DNA of 64,000 nucleotides from Euborellia annulipes (Eukaryota; Arthropoda; Insecta; Dermaptera; Anisolabididae), in contig JAKCPI010005405.1 of NCBI GenBank assembly GCA_023213315.1, forward strand, positions 21,431 through 85,430, written 5' to 3'. The translations under genes were made by a program, and so were the position numbers. Shown one piece after another: positions 52,490-63,778 of this stretch; the first letter of the stretch is position 1; every line of letters begins with the position of its first letter. Under the pieces are notes generated by a model. That model did not search any database and was not told the origin of the DNA. It was given only the letters and a program-made list of their open reading frames with translations.

Positions 52490-53200
52490 TCCTCTTCTTC
52501 GGCCTCGGATCAACCGGTCCTCTGGTTAACCGGCCATCCCATTAGTATTATAAATTACATATATTTATCATACATTATTTTTATTATTGCGTAAATTATA
52601 TATATAAATTTGTATTTTATTTAAATTGAATGGTGCAACGTTGTGCAATATGTACGTTCAAATGGTGAAGAGGGAGAAGGAATAAATTCCCGAGTTTGTT
52701 TACTCGCTTGCTTCCCAGTCTTCTACTACATAGGCTTTAAATCTCTTAAACAAAAATTAGCGTATTAGAAAGTACACGCGCCTGGTGGGTCACTCTGAGA
52801 AATTATCTTAAAGCATACAAAAATACGATTGTGTCTTATGTATATAGATGCTATTTTTCTCTCAGTGACTTGCTTCATACGATTTTGTCCCTTCCATATA
52901 TAGAATGGCTTCTCAAGCATTTTATGAGTTTATTAAACGCTCCACAATCATATAATTTGAAGCACTGAGGATGGTTTGCGTTAGGCTCACCGAAATATCT
53001 GCAAATAAATTGTTTTAACGTGGAAAGCATTCGCTGGTTTTTCTTTCTCCATAACCTTAATACTATCGACCCAGCATACTTGGTTTCGTTTACTTCAAAA
53101 ATTAGCGAGTTTGGAAAACGAAAACTTGTGATCAAAATTAATGAAAATCACTTTTTCACCGAAACTTCGGATTAACCGGCCAAATGGGTATCAGGGGAAG
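52490..53200. other. Possible remnant of a pogo-like element
   Basis: The left part starts ACAGTAAAACTCCTC with CGGATCAACCGG and GGTTAACCGGCCAT, resembling pogo/Tigger-type ends; GGATTAACCGGCCAAATGGG occurs near 53169 in the same orientation. The opposite terminus is missing and no transposase is recognisable, so this is tentative. Confidence 0.3.
52955..53006 (+). ncRNA. Hammerhead-like motif with ATAT stem III
   Basis: Core CTGAGGA at 52965-52971, extra T, stem II GGT with ACC plus two inner pairs, GAA at 52992-52994, ATAT at 52995-52998, C at 52999. Stem I is GCA with TGC and, past a bulge, ATTT with AAAT. ATAT replaces ACGT but is again self-complementary. Weak stem II makes activity doubtful. 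Confidence 0.4.
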
Positions 53201-53577
53201 CAAGAAATTCAGAATATAAAAAAGCAAACGTGTGGGAGTCGTAGGATTCCCGACAGGAACGAAGTTCCTCACGCCTTTTCTTCAACTCAGAATATAACTT
53301 AAAATGAATATTATTTGTGGCCTCCCCAAGACTTCGGCTAATCTCGCCTTCCTCCGCCGTCGCTCGGGCGCTAGGAACGCATTTTTCTTAGGAACTCATA
53401 TTTGTTACTATACACTTTCTCCCATTTCACCCTGAGTAAGCCGCGTTAAAGAACTTCGTTCCAATAGGCTCTTTTTGCATAAAAAATTCTTCTTTTGACT
53501 GCATATGAGGTATTCGCTTTTAAATAAGACCTCTAGTCATTTAAAAAATATATAATTACGAATACAAAAATAATTTA
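53201..53577. other. Unique sequence
   Basis: Less AT-rich at 53230-53400 (CCTTCCTCCGCCGTCGCTC). No splice-bounded ORF or repeat recognised. Confidence 0.3.
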
Positions 53578-53677
53578 GTCTGTTCTATTAAGCGGCCGAG
53601 AGCGTCAGGCGCATGCGCAGTAACGAAAAGCAATACGCTCATGCGCAGGGCGTTCTCGAACGCTTAATAGAACAGAC
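53578..53677. mobile_element. Small palindromic MITE, 100 bp
   Basis: Perfect terminal repeats GTCTGTTCTATTAAGCG and CGCTTAATAGAACAGAC, continuing imperfectly through GCGCATGCGCAG and CTCATGCGCAG to the centre. No clear target duplication. Confidence 0.8.
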
Positions 53678-54147
53678 CTATTATATGCCAGGTCGAAATG
53701 TAACTAAATATTTTTCCAAGGTTTAAAATTACCACCAAAGAGCATTCGTAGTTTGGAAAAAAAATTTACAAATATGATTTTTATTAAAAATGAACTCCTT
53801 TGATTGCAACCTAATTAAATAGTTAATCCGAAAATTAGAATGTTTTATCATCTCTGAAATTTTATTTGTATGTGTGGTTAGATCCAACACATAGGGATAA
53901 AATGAAATTAAAGGGTTGAGTGGTTTGAATTCATTGAAATTTGTCTGGTCAAAGCGTGAGTGAGAAATAGAGGGGGAGGGGGAAGGGGAACAACTTGTAG
54001 AATGTCCTCTTCCAATTGTAGGAATAATTAATTGGTGGTGGAGAAGAATTAATTAATTTAACCATGTCGAGAAACGAATTAACGTGTAAATGATCTAATC
54101 AAATTGAATAAAAAAGGAGATTCGTGTTCGGGACCAGTCAGAGCTGG
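53678..54147. other. Unique AT-rich sequence
   Basis: G-rich patch near 53971-53990; nothing else recognised. Confidence 0.35.
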
Positions 54148-54986
54148 ATTTTTACTTTCTCTTACCGATATATGTAATATATAGAAAGTATTTGGATTCA
54201 TGTCAAAAATATGATGTCGAGATTTGTATGGAAATACATGTTTTGAGATCCCCTGAGTTCAAAAAAGTGGTTTTTGCAACATGTGTGTAACGATTTTAAG
54301 CATGAAGGAAATGAGCTACGAGGTTGAAATTTTATATTTAAGTTAGGTATCCTCCAAGACAGTTGAAATATGCTTTTGAACAAAATCGGCCTAAAACTAC
54401 TAGTTCTTTACTGAAGTACTTTTTTTTTTCGAATTTCTCAAAATTTGGTCGAACAATTTTGATTAGAGTCATTGGCGTAGCCAGAAATTTTTGATGGGGG
54501 GGGGGGGTTCAAGAAAGTTTTTTAAAAATTTATGATTATTTTAGGGTATTTATCATTTTGGTTTTTTTTATCTAGAGTAAATTATTATATTTTACTTTCT
54601 CTTATCCTATATGAAATTTGTATTATAGAGCTTAAATACCTAGTCATGGCTTGGGTCCCATGGGGGGTTTGAACCCCCAAAACCCCCCTGGCTACGCCTA
54701 TGATTAGAGTTCATAAATGGAACTATTTTTTAAATGCTCTTTAAAATAATGTTTTTTTCCCTAAAACGTGTTTGAAGTACACTTTACTGATGTAGTATTT
54801 CAAATTTTTACTTTCTCTTATTTCCACTGGAAGAATTGGAAGCTCAGCGCCATTTAGTCAAGTTTGAAACTAAGGTGCTATGAGAAACTACATATGTCGA
54901 AACAAAAAATCTGGTGTGACAGCACAGCACTTAGCTTTGATAATCGAAGGTTATGCGCTATGCGACCAGTCAAACCAAATTTTTTT
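54148..54986 (-). repeat. R1 repeat containing a hAT MITE
   Basis: TTTTACTTTCTCTTACC start, body to ATTTTGATTAGAGT, interruption at 54470-54702, then TCATAAATGGAACTATT and a final hairpin TCTGGTGTGAC to GTCAAACCAAA with a shortened loop. Confidence 0.8.
54470..54702. mobile_element. hAT-type MITE with perfect 8-bp target duplication
   Basis: 233 bp. Left CATTGGCGTAGCCAG, right inward CATAGGCGTAGCCAG. ATTAGAGT flanks both sides (54462-54469 and 54703-54710). The interior includes the R1 terminal motif (TTTTACTTTCTCTTATCC) at about 54590-54610, so this MITE carries a piece of the repeat it has inserted into. Confidence 0.9.
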
Positions 54987-55980
54987 ATTAAATATCCATT
55001 CCAAACTTGTATTTTCTTATACAATGATTTAGTAATAAGAAAAAAAATGACTCAACACATTTATACCTCAAAAATCAGTTAATAAATAAAAATATTTTTT
55101 GAACTCAATGTGAATTATACATTTATCTACTTGCGTAATATGAATCCTTTTTTTTGGAAGAGGTATTCCAGTTCAAATCAAATTGAAGTGGAAAATTCGC
55201 TAAATAGAGAGAGAAAATTTTAATAAACTAATTAACTATTATTCTCGAAAATTCCAAAACAATTCTTCCCACGCGCTCGTTACTTCCCAAACTAGATCCT
55301 TTATTCGCCAAACTCTACATGTACCTCACCTCTCGTTCCCAGAATAACTCAAATGGCTATTATTGCATAGGTATTTTGCAAAAAAATATTATTATATAAC
55401 AATATTAAATTTTGGATTATTTCCAAAATAAATACGAAATCTAAAAAATGATTAATGAATGAATTTTTTTTTATTTAAGTACATTGACGTCAAAAAATAT
55501 TTTTTCTCCCTCTGTTTAATAATAACTTATCAATTATGATATGATTAATTTTTGAGAAAGATGAGAGCTATAAAAAAACAATTTATGTAAATATGTAAGA
55601 ATTTAATTAGAAAGCTATTTAAATGCTAATACGTCTTTTTTTTCATGCTCCAGTGATTTTTGGGCTAAAAATATTAACATTCTTAAAAGATATTATAAAA
55701 AAGTATATCCTATTAGATGTCGATTTATCAACATATTTTACTTTTTTTTAAAAAGTATTTTGCATAATTTATGGCTTTTTGAATTGAAAAGTTTGTTTGC
55801 AAAGTTTCTCTCAATTTTACTTTATTTACAAATACACAAATAAAAAAAACAATTCCTGGAAAAATGGATCAAAAAATGACATGAAATAAAAAAAAAAAAA
55901 CTTTCCAAGGAGCTAAAAATTGGCACAGCTGTTTCTTTAGTTGATGATAAGGGCGAGAGATCAAAGGTTCTTTTGTTTCA
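54987..55980. other. Unique AT-rich sequence
   Basis: Strongly AT-rich, no gene. Near 55925-55980 the sequence leads into the inverted repeat of the next element. Confidence 0.35.
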
Positions 55981-57534
55981 CTTTTGACGTGACAACGTCT
56001 TACAAATCATGTTAGAGGGGCATGCGAAAAGTTTATCAGCTTGAATAACTCCTCTGTCTTAAGAGGTATAATTATGGGGAATATACGGTTAGAAAGAATG
56101 AGTTTTCAGCTAAAGATTTCACCATTTATTTTTTCTTATCATTTAATTTTACCGCGCTGCGGTAAATTCTAATTTGAAAGTTTAAACCCCTGTAGATTCC
56201 GAACGGCTAATCAGATCTGATTAAATGAGATGTCATTTGGTGCAGAAAGATAACCTCTAATAGAATAAATAAAAAAATCCCGAGTACTTAACTCCAAAAT
56301 TAGTTTTTCCTCGAAAAACCTCATTTTTAGGCAAAAAAATATCGAAAAATAGCCCTACTTGTGCAACGCCTAGCGACTTGACCATAAAAGCTACATAAAA
56401 TCTAAATATAGTTTTAGAAAGAGTGGTTCAATACCCCGGGGTGTTTTTTCTTTTTTTGATATGACATCATTTTACCGCATGAGAGCACTCGGCGGGATTT
56501 CGTTTTTCGAAAATTTAAACCCCTGTAGATTCCGAACGGCTAATTAGATCTGACTAGATGAGATGTCATTTGGTGCAGAAAGATAACCTCTAATAGAATA
56601 AATAAAAAAATCCCGAGTAATTAACTCCAAAATTGTTTTTTCTCGAAAAACCTCATTTTTTAGGCAAAAAAATATCGAAAAATAGCCCTATTTGTGCAAC
56701 GCATAGCGACTTGACCATAAAAGCTACATAAAATCTAAATATAGTTTTAGAAAGAGTGTTTCAATACCCCGGGGTGTTTTTTTCTTTTTTTGATATGACG
56801 TCATTTTACCGCATGAGAGCACTCGGCGGGATTTCGTTTTTCGAAAATTTAAACCTCTATAGATTCCGAACGGCTAATCAGATCAGACTAAATGAGATGT
56901 CATTTGGTGCAGAAAGATAACCTCTAATAGAATAAATAAAAAAATCCCGAGTAATTAACTCCAAATTAGTTTTTCCTCGAAAAACCTCATTTTTTAGGCA
57001 AAAAAATATCGAAAAATAGCCCTACTTGTGCAACGCCTAGCGACTTGACCATAAAAGCTACATAAAATCTAAATATAGTTTTAGAAAGAGTGGTTCAATA
57101 CCCCGGGGTGTTTTTTTCTTTTTTTGATATGACGTCATTTTACCGCATGAGAGCACTCAGCGAGATTTCGTTTTTCGAAATTTTAAACCCCTGTAGATTC
57201 TAACGGCTATTCAGATCAGACTAAATGAGATGTCATTTGGTGCAGAAAGATAACCTCTAATAGAATAAATAAAAAAATCCCGAGTAATTAACTCCAAAAT
57301 TGGTTTTTTTCTCGAAAAACCTCATTTTTTAAGTATAAGTCGCCCTTAATGGATTAAAAAAAAGCCACACCTGTCATATATTGTTTCAATGAAAATGTTT
57401 GAACATGTTTATTTATGAAAACAAACTACTAGTAAAAAAAACAAAAAACAATACTTTCTCTTTTTATATTTCAATATAGGCAAGAGAAAAAAATTTTTTT
57501 TGAAGTCAAGCAAAAGACGTTGTCACGTTAAAAG
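55981..57534. mobile_element. Element bounded by inverted repeats, holding a tandem array
   Basis: Left CTTTTGACGTGACAACGTCT (55981-56000), right AGACGTTGTCACGTTAAAAG (57515-57534), 19 of 20 matching as inverted repeats. Between them is the 334-bp array. The ends suggest a DNA transposon whose interior became, or captured, a satellite. True outer limits and superfamily are unknown. Confidence 0.55.
56148..57332. repeat. 334-bp tandem repeat, about 3.5 units
   Basis: The word TTTAAACCCCTGTAGATTC (or its one- or two-base variants) starts at 56181, 56514, 56848 and 57182, giving periods 333, 334 and 334. Units are very similar, so amplification is recent compared with the R1 copies. Each unit has GATGTCATTTGGTGCAGAAA, GTGCAACGCCTAGCGACTTG and TACCCCGGGGTG. 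No ORF spans a unit. Confidence 0.92.
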
Positions 57535-57611
57535 CCACCGGCTGTGTAGAAAACACAGCCAACACCTAATTTTTTGCAAATTTTTCTGAAACTGGTGTGT
57601 TTAATTCAAGA

Positions 57612-57855
57612 TTATTTTTATTTTGCCATTACTCTTGGTACTTCATAGAAAAGATAGGAGAAATGGTTGCCAAGGTAACAAAATATAAATATTTTCCCAT
57701 ACTAATAAATTTAAGATCTTGAATTCTAATGTATCGGCGGAAACTAAATATATGTCGAGACGAAAAATCTGGTGTGACAAGCACAGTACACAACTTTAGA
57801 TTACCGAAGGTAAGAGAAAGCTGTGTGCTGTGCGACAGTCACACCAAATTTTATT
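57612..57855 (-). repeat. R1 repeat, hairpin-side third
   Basis: From ACTCTTGGTACTTCATAG through GGTTGCCAAGGTAACA to hairpin TCTGGTGTGAC to GTCACACCAAA. Confidence 0.8.
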
Positions 57856-58137
57856 ATTATATGCTCAAATAAACCACGATATAAGCCAAAAAAAATGTCT
57901 TTTATTTCTTGATAGAGAATTTTATTATGCATCAAATGAATATCTAGTTGTTTAAATTAAATTTATTGATGTATATATTTTACAGCAAAAGTAAAAAAAA
58001 TTACAAATTTATTTCAAAAAATTTTTTTTTAGTAAGCTTATATTTGTAATTTTGATAATTATTTTAAAATCAATTTTACGCGAAATGCCCTAAAATGAGT
58101 CTCATACAACATTCAATTCTCTTTCAAATTGCTATTC

Positions 58138-58927
58138 AAAAAATCTAGTGTGCTTGTCACACCAGATTTTTCGTGTAGACATATATTTAGTTTCCGCCGA
58201 TATATTAAAATTCAATTTATAAGTATGGAAAATATTCATATTTTGTTACCATGGCAAACATTTCTCATATCTTTCCTATAAAGTTCAAGAGTAAAGTGGT
58301 CTTCAGAATATTTCAATAGCAAAATGAGAATATACAGAAAAAATAATTGATTTTTGAATTTTAATCAAAATCGTTGGAGCCAATTTTGAGAAAATCGAAA
58401 AAACTGAAAAAGTACATAAGTAAAGTATTAGTACTCTTTGGCAAATTTTTTTTTTTTTTTAATAAAAAAAAAAAACTTTCCTCTTTTCTTCCTCCCTCCC
58501 ATCTTCCCACCAACATTTCCACTAATTTTTGGAACATAAGCCTTTTAAAAATTTATTATAGGGTTTGGAGATTATATTTATAGTGTGGTGTATCAATTTT
58601 ATTTTCCCAGTTGGAAAGATGGGGCGGCGTAGGTTGTGGAGCAGCGGGCCAATTTTGTTTAAAAGCTTATTTTCATGGTCCAGGAGGGTACAAAACTTAT
58701 ATATAAAATTTCAACCTCGTAGCTCAATTCCTTCATGCTTAAAATTGAACACACACACACACACACGCACACAGAGACAGACCATGTCGAAAAACCACTT
58801 TTTTGGACTCAGGGGATCTCAAAACGTGTATATCCATCAAAATCTCGACATCGAATTTTTGACATGAATCCAATACTTTCTCTCTATATATATATTACAT
58901 ATATACATAGGGAAGAGAAAGTAAAAA
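58138..58927 (+). repeat. R1 repeat with an insertion
   Basis: Minimal hairpin TCTAGTGTGCTTGTCACACCAGA cut to a few-base loop, body to CTCTTTGGCAAATTT, an insertion of about 195 bp (58451-58644), then GGCCAATTTTGTTTAAAAGC to terminal GGAAGAGAAAGTAAAAA. Confidence 0.8.
58451..58644 (-). mobile_element. Probable retroposed insertion in R1
   Basis: Starts with a T-run (a poly-A tail if read on the minus strand) and ends GGGGCGGCGTAGGTTGTGGA. GGCAAATTT on the left and GGCCAATTT on the right look like a target duplication. The sequence does not match the SINE of this window, so its source is unknown. Confidence 0.45.
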
Positions 58928-59607
58928 GTCATATTCTAAAGATGCAGCCATGGTTTCCTTAAGTATATTGTTTAAAGGAACAACATTTATATTTTTCTTG
59001 GTACATTAGAAATCAGCGTCTCTTCTTACTTTTCTATTCTTTTGCGATGATCTTTATCGCACTTGATTTAAGTTAATTATCTCCTTAAATTATAAATACG
59101 AGCAGAGAAGTTGCATGCCCAATCAATTCTCACAATGCGGGAAGAATAAAATTTTATCATACGGGTCGTCTTTTACTCGCCTTAAAGGAGTCTAATTATG
59201 TTTTTGTTTTGAACAACAAAAACAAAAAGATTTCATACTAAACAACTCCATGCAAAATTGAATCTTTATCAAAGCTTTACTAAAAATCGCTATTTTGCTT
59301 TTATATTCCAATAATACTAACAATAGAGAGAGACATGTCGGAAATTGAGAAATTTTCTTCTTCAAAGACCACACGCATTTTTTATTATCAAAAAAAAGTC
59401 ATTTTTAGCAGAGAGTATTATTCACGTCGTGGATTTTGTTTCGATTTATATTTTAAATGTAATCTTTTCAAGTTTGCTGTACTGTATTTGTGTATTGATA
59501 TTCATGGACTTAATGGATCTTCATTTTCCTTTAAGTTTACAATCGTAATAAAAGGGCAAAAAATCAAATATAATTCATCTTCCTCTTCAACATAGGCCTA
59601 ACTGTTT
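58928..59607. other. Unique AT-rich sequence
   Basis: Overlapping open frames at 59335-59595 have no recognisable domain. No gene supported. Confidence 0.35.
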
Positions 59608-59805
59608 TTACTTTCTCTTAACCTATATATGAAACTAGTCGCAAAACCCGCCTGGATCACTTTAATGAGATTCAGCCCACGGCCAACGTTTCAATAATAA
59701 GTTTGGACCATCATCAGGGGCTGTATCAAAAAAGAATAGATCTATACTTTCCTTTCTTGACACAGCCCCAGCTCTGATGATGGTCCAAACAAGGGGGGGC
59801 TTTAT
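59608..59805. mobile_element. R1 end scrap followed by a hammerhead-type inverted repeat
   Basis: 59608-59635 is only the R1 end (TTTTACTTTCTCTTAACC). Then GGACCATCATCAGGGGCTGT (59705-59724) returns inverted as ACAGCCCCAGCTCTGATGATGGTCC (59762-59786). The minus strand at 59673-59723 has CTGATGA, then GAAACGTT; stem I (CAGCCC with GGGCTG) forms with a bulge but stem II does not. Confidence 0.5.
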
Positions 59806-59861
59806 TTATTTAATTTAGACGCCTTTCCTATTTGTTCTTAATTAAATATTTTAGAAAATAA

Positions 59862-60413
59862 AAATCTGGTGTGACTGGCGCACAACACACAACTTTCTCT
59901 TACCTTCGGTAATCGAAATTTGTGTACTGTGCTTGTCACACCAGATTTTTTGTGACGACATGTATTTAGTTTCCCACAGTACGGTACATTCGAATTTCAA
60001 GATGTCAAATTTATAAGTATGGCAAAATATTTATATTTTGTTACCATGGCAACCATTTCTCCTATCTTTTCTATAGAGTACAAGAGTAAAGTGGTCTTCA
60101 TAAGATTTCAATGTCAAAATGAGAATATACAATTGAAAGAGCATCTAAAAAATAATTGATTTTTGAATTAAAAAAAAGAATCGTTGAAGCGAATTTAGAG
60201 AAAATCGAAAAAAAAACTGAAAAAGTACATCAGTAAAGTACTAGTACTCTTTGGCTGATTTTGTTCAAAAGCTTCGTGTCACGTCCCATGGGGGTGCCTA
60301 ACTTAAATATAAAATTTCAACCTCCTAGCTCTTTTCGTTCTTGAGATATTTTGTTCACAGACACACAGACAGACAGACCATTCGCGAAAATCACTTTTTT
60401 GGATTCAGGGGAC
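59862..60413 (+). repeat. R1 repeat lacking the AT-hairpin end
   Basis: Well-kept hairpin TCTGGTGTGACTGGCGCAC to CTTGTCACACCAGA, full body, CACAGACAGACAGACC microsatellite, truncated at TGGATTCAGGGGAC. Confidence 0.85.
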
Positions 60414-61133
60414 AAAATTAGTTCAATGACAGACGTGTAACAGTAAACAAGATTTCTGATTGAATAGATCAGGAACGCCATCTTTTTGCAAACATCTATT
60501 TAAAGAAGCCTTTTAATGCTTAAAACCCTTTTGTTCCTTCGTTAATTGAATAGGAAGAAGTAAAAATTTCCTAAGTTCCTTTTATAATAAATTCAATTGC
60601 AATGGTTGAATGGTCCTTTATTCATCATCATCATCATCATCATCACAGGGGATGAATTATTACCTTTATTATAATCGGAAGTTGGAGCACAACTTTAAAT
60701 TGGTATACTTAAACAAAAGCGTTTTAAAGACACCCACATTGTTATAGAAATGATAGGAGGTGAATGGCATATAATTAGTGAATGAACGTGTAAGTGAAAG
60801 GGGTGGAAAGCAAAACAGTGTTGAAAAAGTAGAGGGTGGGAGCAGGGCATCTCGCCAAACAAAAGGAACCCGGATGACAAGCAGGAAACAAGTGTACACA
60901 AATATAGCTATACACACTTTACATTTAATTAAAATAAATCAATGAACGAACGACAGTGATATATTTTATTTATCTCCTAATTGGTTGTTTGTTTTATGAC
61001 GCGAAAACAAATAAAGAAAAGATAAGGGTATTATTTTAAAATTCTTTGCCCCACCAGGAAAGGTGAAGAAATGATGATAAAAAGTAATAATTAGAGCAGA
61101 TTTCACATCCATGGTCAAGTAGCTTTACCTTCC
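60414..61133. other. Unique sequence
   Basis: CAT microsatellite at 60626-60646. The overlapping minus-strand frames at 60669-60917 have no recognisable domain. No gene supported. Confidence 0.35.
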
Positions 61134-62575
61134 TGGGAAGTATCTCGAAGCTTTTGAACAAAATCCGCCAAAAAGTACTAGTACTTATGTACTTTTTCAG
61201 TTTTTTCGGTTTTCTAAAATTTGGTTCTAACGATTTTGATTAAAAATCATAAATCAACTATTTTTACTTTCTCTTACCTCAATATATATGTTAATATATA
61301 GAAAGAGAAAGTATTGGATTCATGTCAAAAATTCGATGTCGAGATTTTGATGGATCTTCACGTTTTGAGGTCTCCTGAATCCAAAAAAGTGGTTTTCGCG
61401 ACATGGTCTGTCAATGTGTCTGTGATCAAAATATCTCACGAACTAAAAGAGCTACGAGGTTGAAATTTTATATTTAAGTTAGGCACCCTCCCAAGGGGTG
61501 AAAATAAGCTTTTGAATTAAATCGGCCAAAAAGTACTAGTACTTTACTGATGTACTTTTTCAGTTTTTTTTTTTTTTCAATTTTCTCAAAATTTGCTCCA
61601 ACGATTTTGTTTAAAATTCATAAATTAACTATTTTTTAGATGCTCTTTAAAAAATATATCAGTGAAATTTTTCGTTGAAATTGTTTGAAGTACACTTTAC
61701 TGATGTACTTTTTCAGTTTTTTTTTTTGCAATTTTCTCAAATTCGCTGCTATTTTGTTTAAAATTCATAAATGAACTATTTTTTAGATGCTCTATAAAAA
61801 GTATATCAGTAAAATTTTTTGTGAATATTGTTTCAAGTACATTTTACTGATGAGTATTTAAGATTTTCCGGCTCTTCCTTCCATAGAGCAAATGTGAAAT
61901 CCCCTTTTGGGGATTTGTATGTTAATTTCAATTCAAAAGGTGATCCCCATTGGAACATTTTACACATTTAAAAAAATGTTTTGCAATTTTTATGAAATTT
62001 TATATTTATTTAGGATTCTCCATTGTGTATAAAATTTCATATGTGATTAAATGCTCTTTAAAAATTATGTCAGTGAAATATTCGTAACAATACTTTATCT
62101 CTATATATATTTCATATATAGGGTAAGAGAAAGTAAAAATTGTTTGAAGTACACTTTACTGATGTATCTTAGATTTTTCATTCATTTTCCGGCTCTTCCT
62201 TCCATAAAGCCAATGTTAAATTCCTATGGGCATTTTCAAGTTAATTTCGATTCCCCTTTGGAACATTTTACACATTTAAAAAATGTTTGCAATTTTAATG
62301 AAATTTTGTATTTATTTCGGATTCTCTATTGTGCATAAAATATCATATGACAAAAATTTTGAAAAATAACCATAGTTTATTGCAAGCAGTCAACATTTAA
62401 AATTCACAAAGCCCTTTCACTTGACTTTTTTACTTTTTACTGAAACGAAAAGTGGTCATGTTTGAAACTAAGATGCTGTGGGAAATGAGATATATCTCGA
62501 CACAAAAAAATCTGGTGTGACCGCCGAGGTAAATAGAAAGATTTTGCGTTAATGACACCAGATTTTTTTTCAATA
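61134..62575 (-). repeat. R1 long variant with internal duplications
   Basis: A partial body (61134-61262) is followed by a complete start TTTTTACTTTCTCTTACC. The block TTTTTAGATGCTCTTTAAAA, then GTTTGAAGTACACTTTACTG, recurs three times, then CCGGCTCTTCCTTCCATAGA twice, and a final hairpin TCTGGTGTGACC to ATGACACCAGA at 62508-62570. An extra AT hairpin with GGTAAGAGAAAGTAAAAA lies at about 62090-62138, as if another R1 end had inserted. Confidence 0.75.
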
Positions 62576-63778
62576 TAGGCCTACTCAAAATTAAAATTTT
62601 CAAATTAAATTGACTTTGTAGCTTCTTCGCCTAAGACGGATGTTCGATCAAAAATTATAAAACGTTGTTTTAATTTTAAAGTTAATTATAATTGGTCAAC
62701 TGCCTTGTATAAGTATCAGTTTCGATGCAATCATCATCTTCAGGACCTACAATTTTAATAAAACAAATTTTCACTATTTTATTAGGTACTCGATTAATAC
62801 ACCGTTGTCATATATTGGGCAGTTTTTATATACTTAATGAATTAGCTACATTTCATAGGCGAAGAAGCTGCAAAGTCAGTTTAATTTTGAATGAAGCCTC
62901 ATCTGAATCAGCATATGAATTAAAATTTTCATTTTAATATTTAATAGGACTTAGAGGATTCAATATAAATTTTTCTTCTATTAATATTTCATATAAAAAG
63001 ATATACGTGCTATAATTTATGTTTACTGGTCTTATCAAAATGTAAAAATAATGGATAGCATTGCGTTAAGAATTGATAATAGAAATATTCAAATTCAAGG
63101 TAGAATGTAATTTAGAAAATTTAGTTATGTCAAAATATCCTATGTCAAGGCTTTATTATTTAGCCACTATACAAATAAACCATATGCCTAAATGTGTATG
63201 TTATCTAATTAACATTGAGATTGATTGGTTTTAATGGCGAAAAGGGGACACCTGTCAAAAGGGGTAAATAATTTCTAAGGTCTTCTCTTCTATCGTCTCC
63301 TAAATCCATTTTAATTAATTATATAAATTTTTAATAATTTTGATAATGCTCGATGTCTCCTAACATTGCTACACATAAACTCTCTTAGGGTATAAATCAC
63401 TTATTTTTTAAAACTCGCAGTTTAAGCGTGTTCTTATTTACGGTGATTTGCTATCTTTAGGATAAGTTTACTAGTTGACTAGAACTGAAGCAACATACCC
63501 TAAAAGGACTAACAAGTATTTTGATGTTAATTTAATTTAATGAATCAAGAAGCTAGTTAATTGTAAAAGAATCAACGGAACGAATACGAAACATATTCCT
63601 TTTAGAAGATGAAATGATAAAAAAAAAGGCTTCTATCGGGCCAAATTATTGTAATTTTCCTTGCCGACTAAAATTCAATTATACACTACTTAACATCCTG
63701 AAGCTGGCCGAAATTTAGGCCCCGAAACGTCGACAAAGTGATTAAATAATAATTCAGACATAAGTCTTATGTTTTTTT
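62576..63778. other. Unique AT-rich sequence with a decayed hammerhead-like motif
   Basis: At 63688-63741 the sequence reads CTGAAGC (A9 replaced by C), GGCC stem II with GGCC, GAAACGTC and a poor stem I. A second block on the minus strand near 62715-62750 has CTGAAGA and a GATG/CATC stem but no ACGT. No gene. Confidence 0.4.

Noticed and set aside
58565..58962. Open frames of 100 and 75 codons
   Set aside because: Both run through R1 body and its CA microsatellite, so they are repeat readthrough.
59335..59595. Overlapping open frames of 86 and 67 codons
   Set aside because: Low-complexity, frames overlap in the same DNA, no family resemblance and a poly-Ser end.
60669..60917. Overlapping minus-strand frames of 82 and 68 codons
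   Set aside because: No domain, no conserved pattern; chance openness is likely.
62051..62338. 95-codon open frame
   Set aside because: Lies inside an R1 long variant; it is repeat sequence read by chance.
62715..62760. Minus-strand CTGAAGA with a GATG/CATC stem and GAAAC
   Set aside because: No stem III word or closing stem I was found, so it is at most a distant relic.
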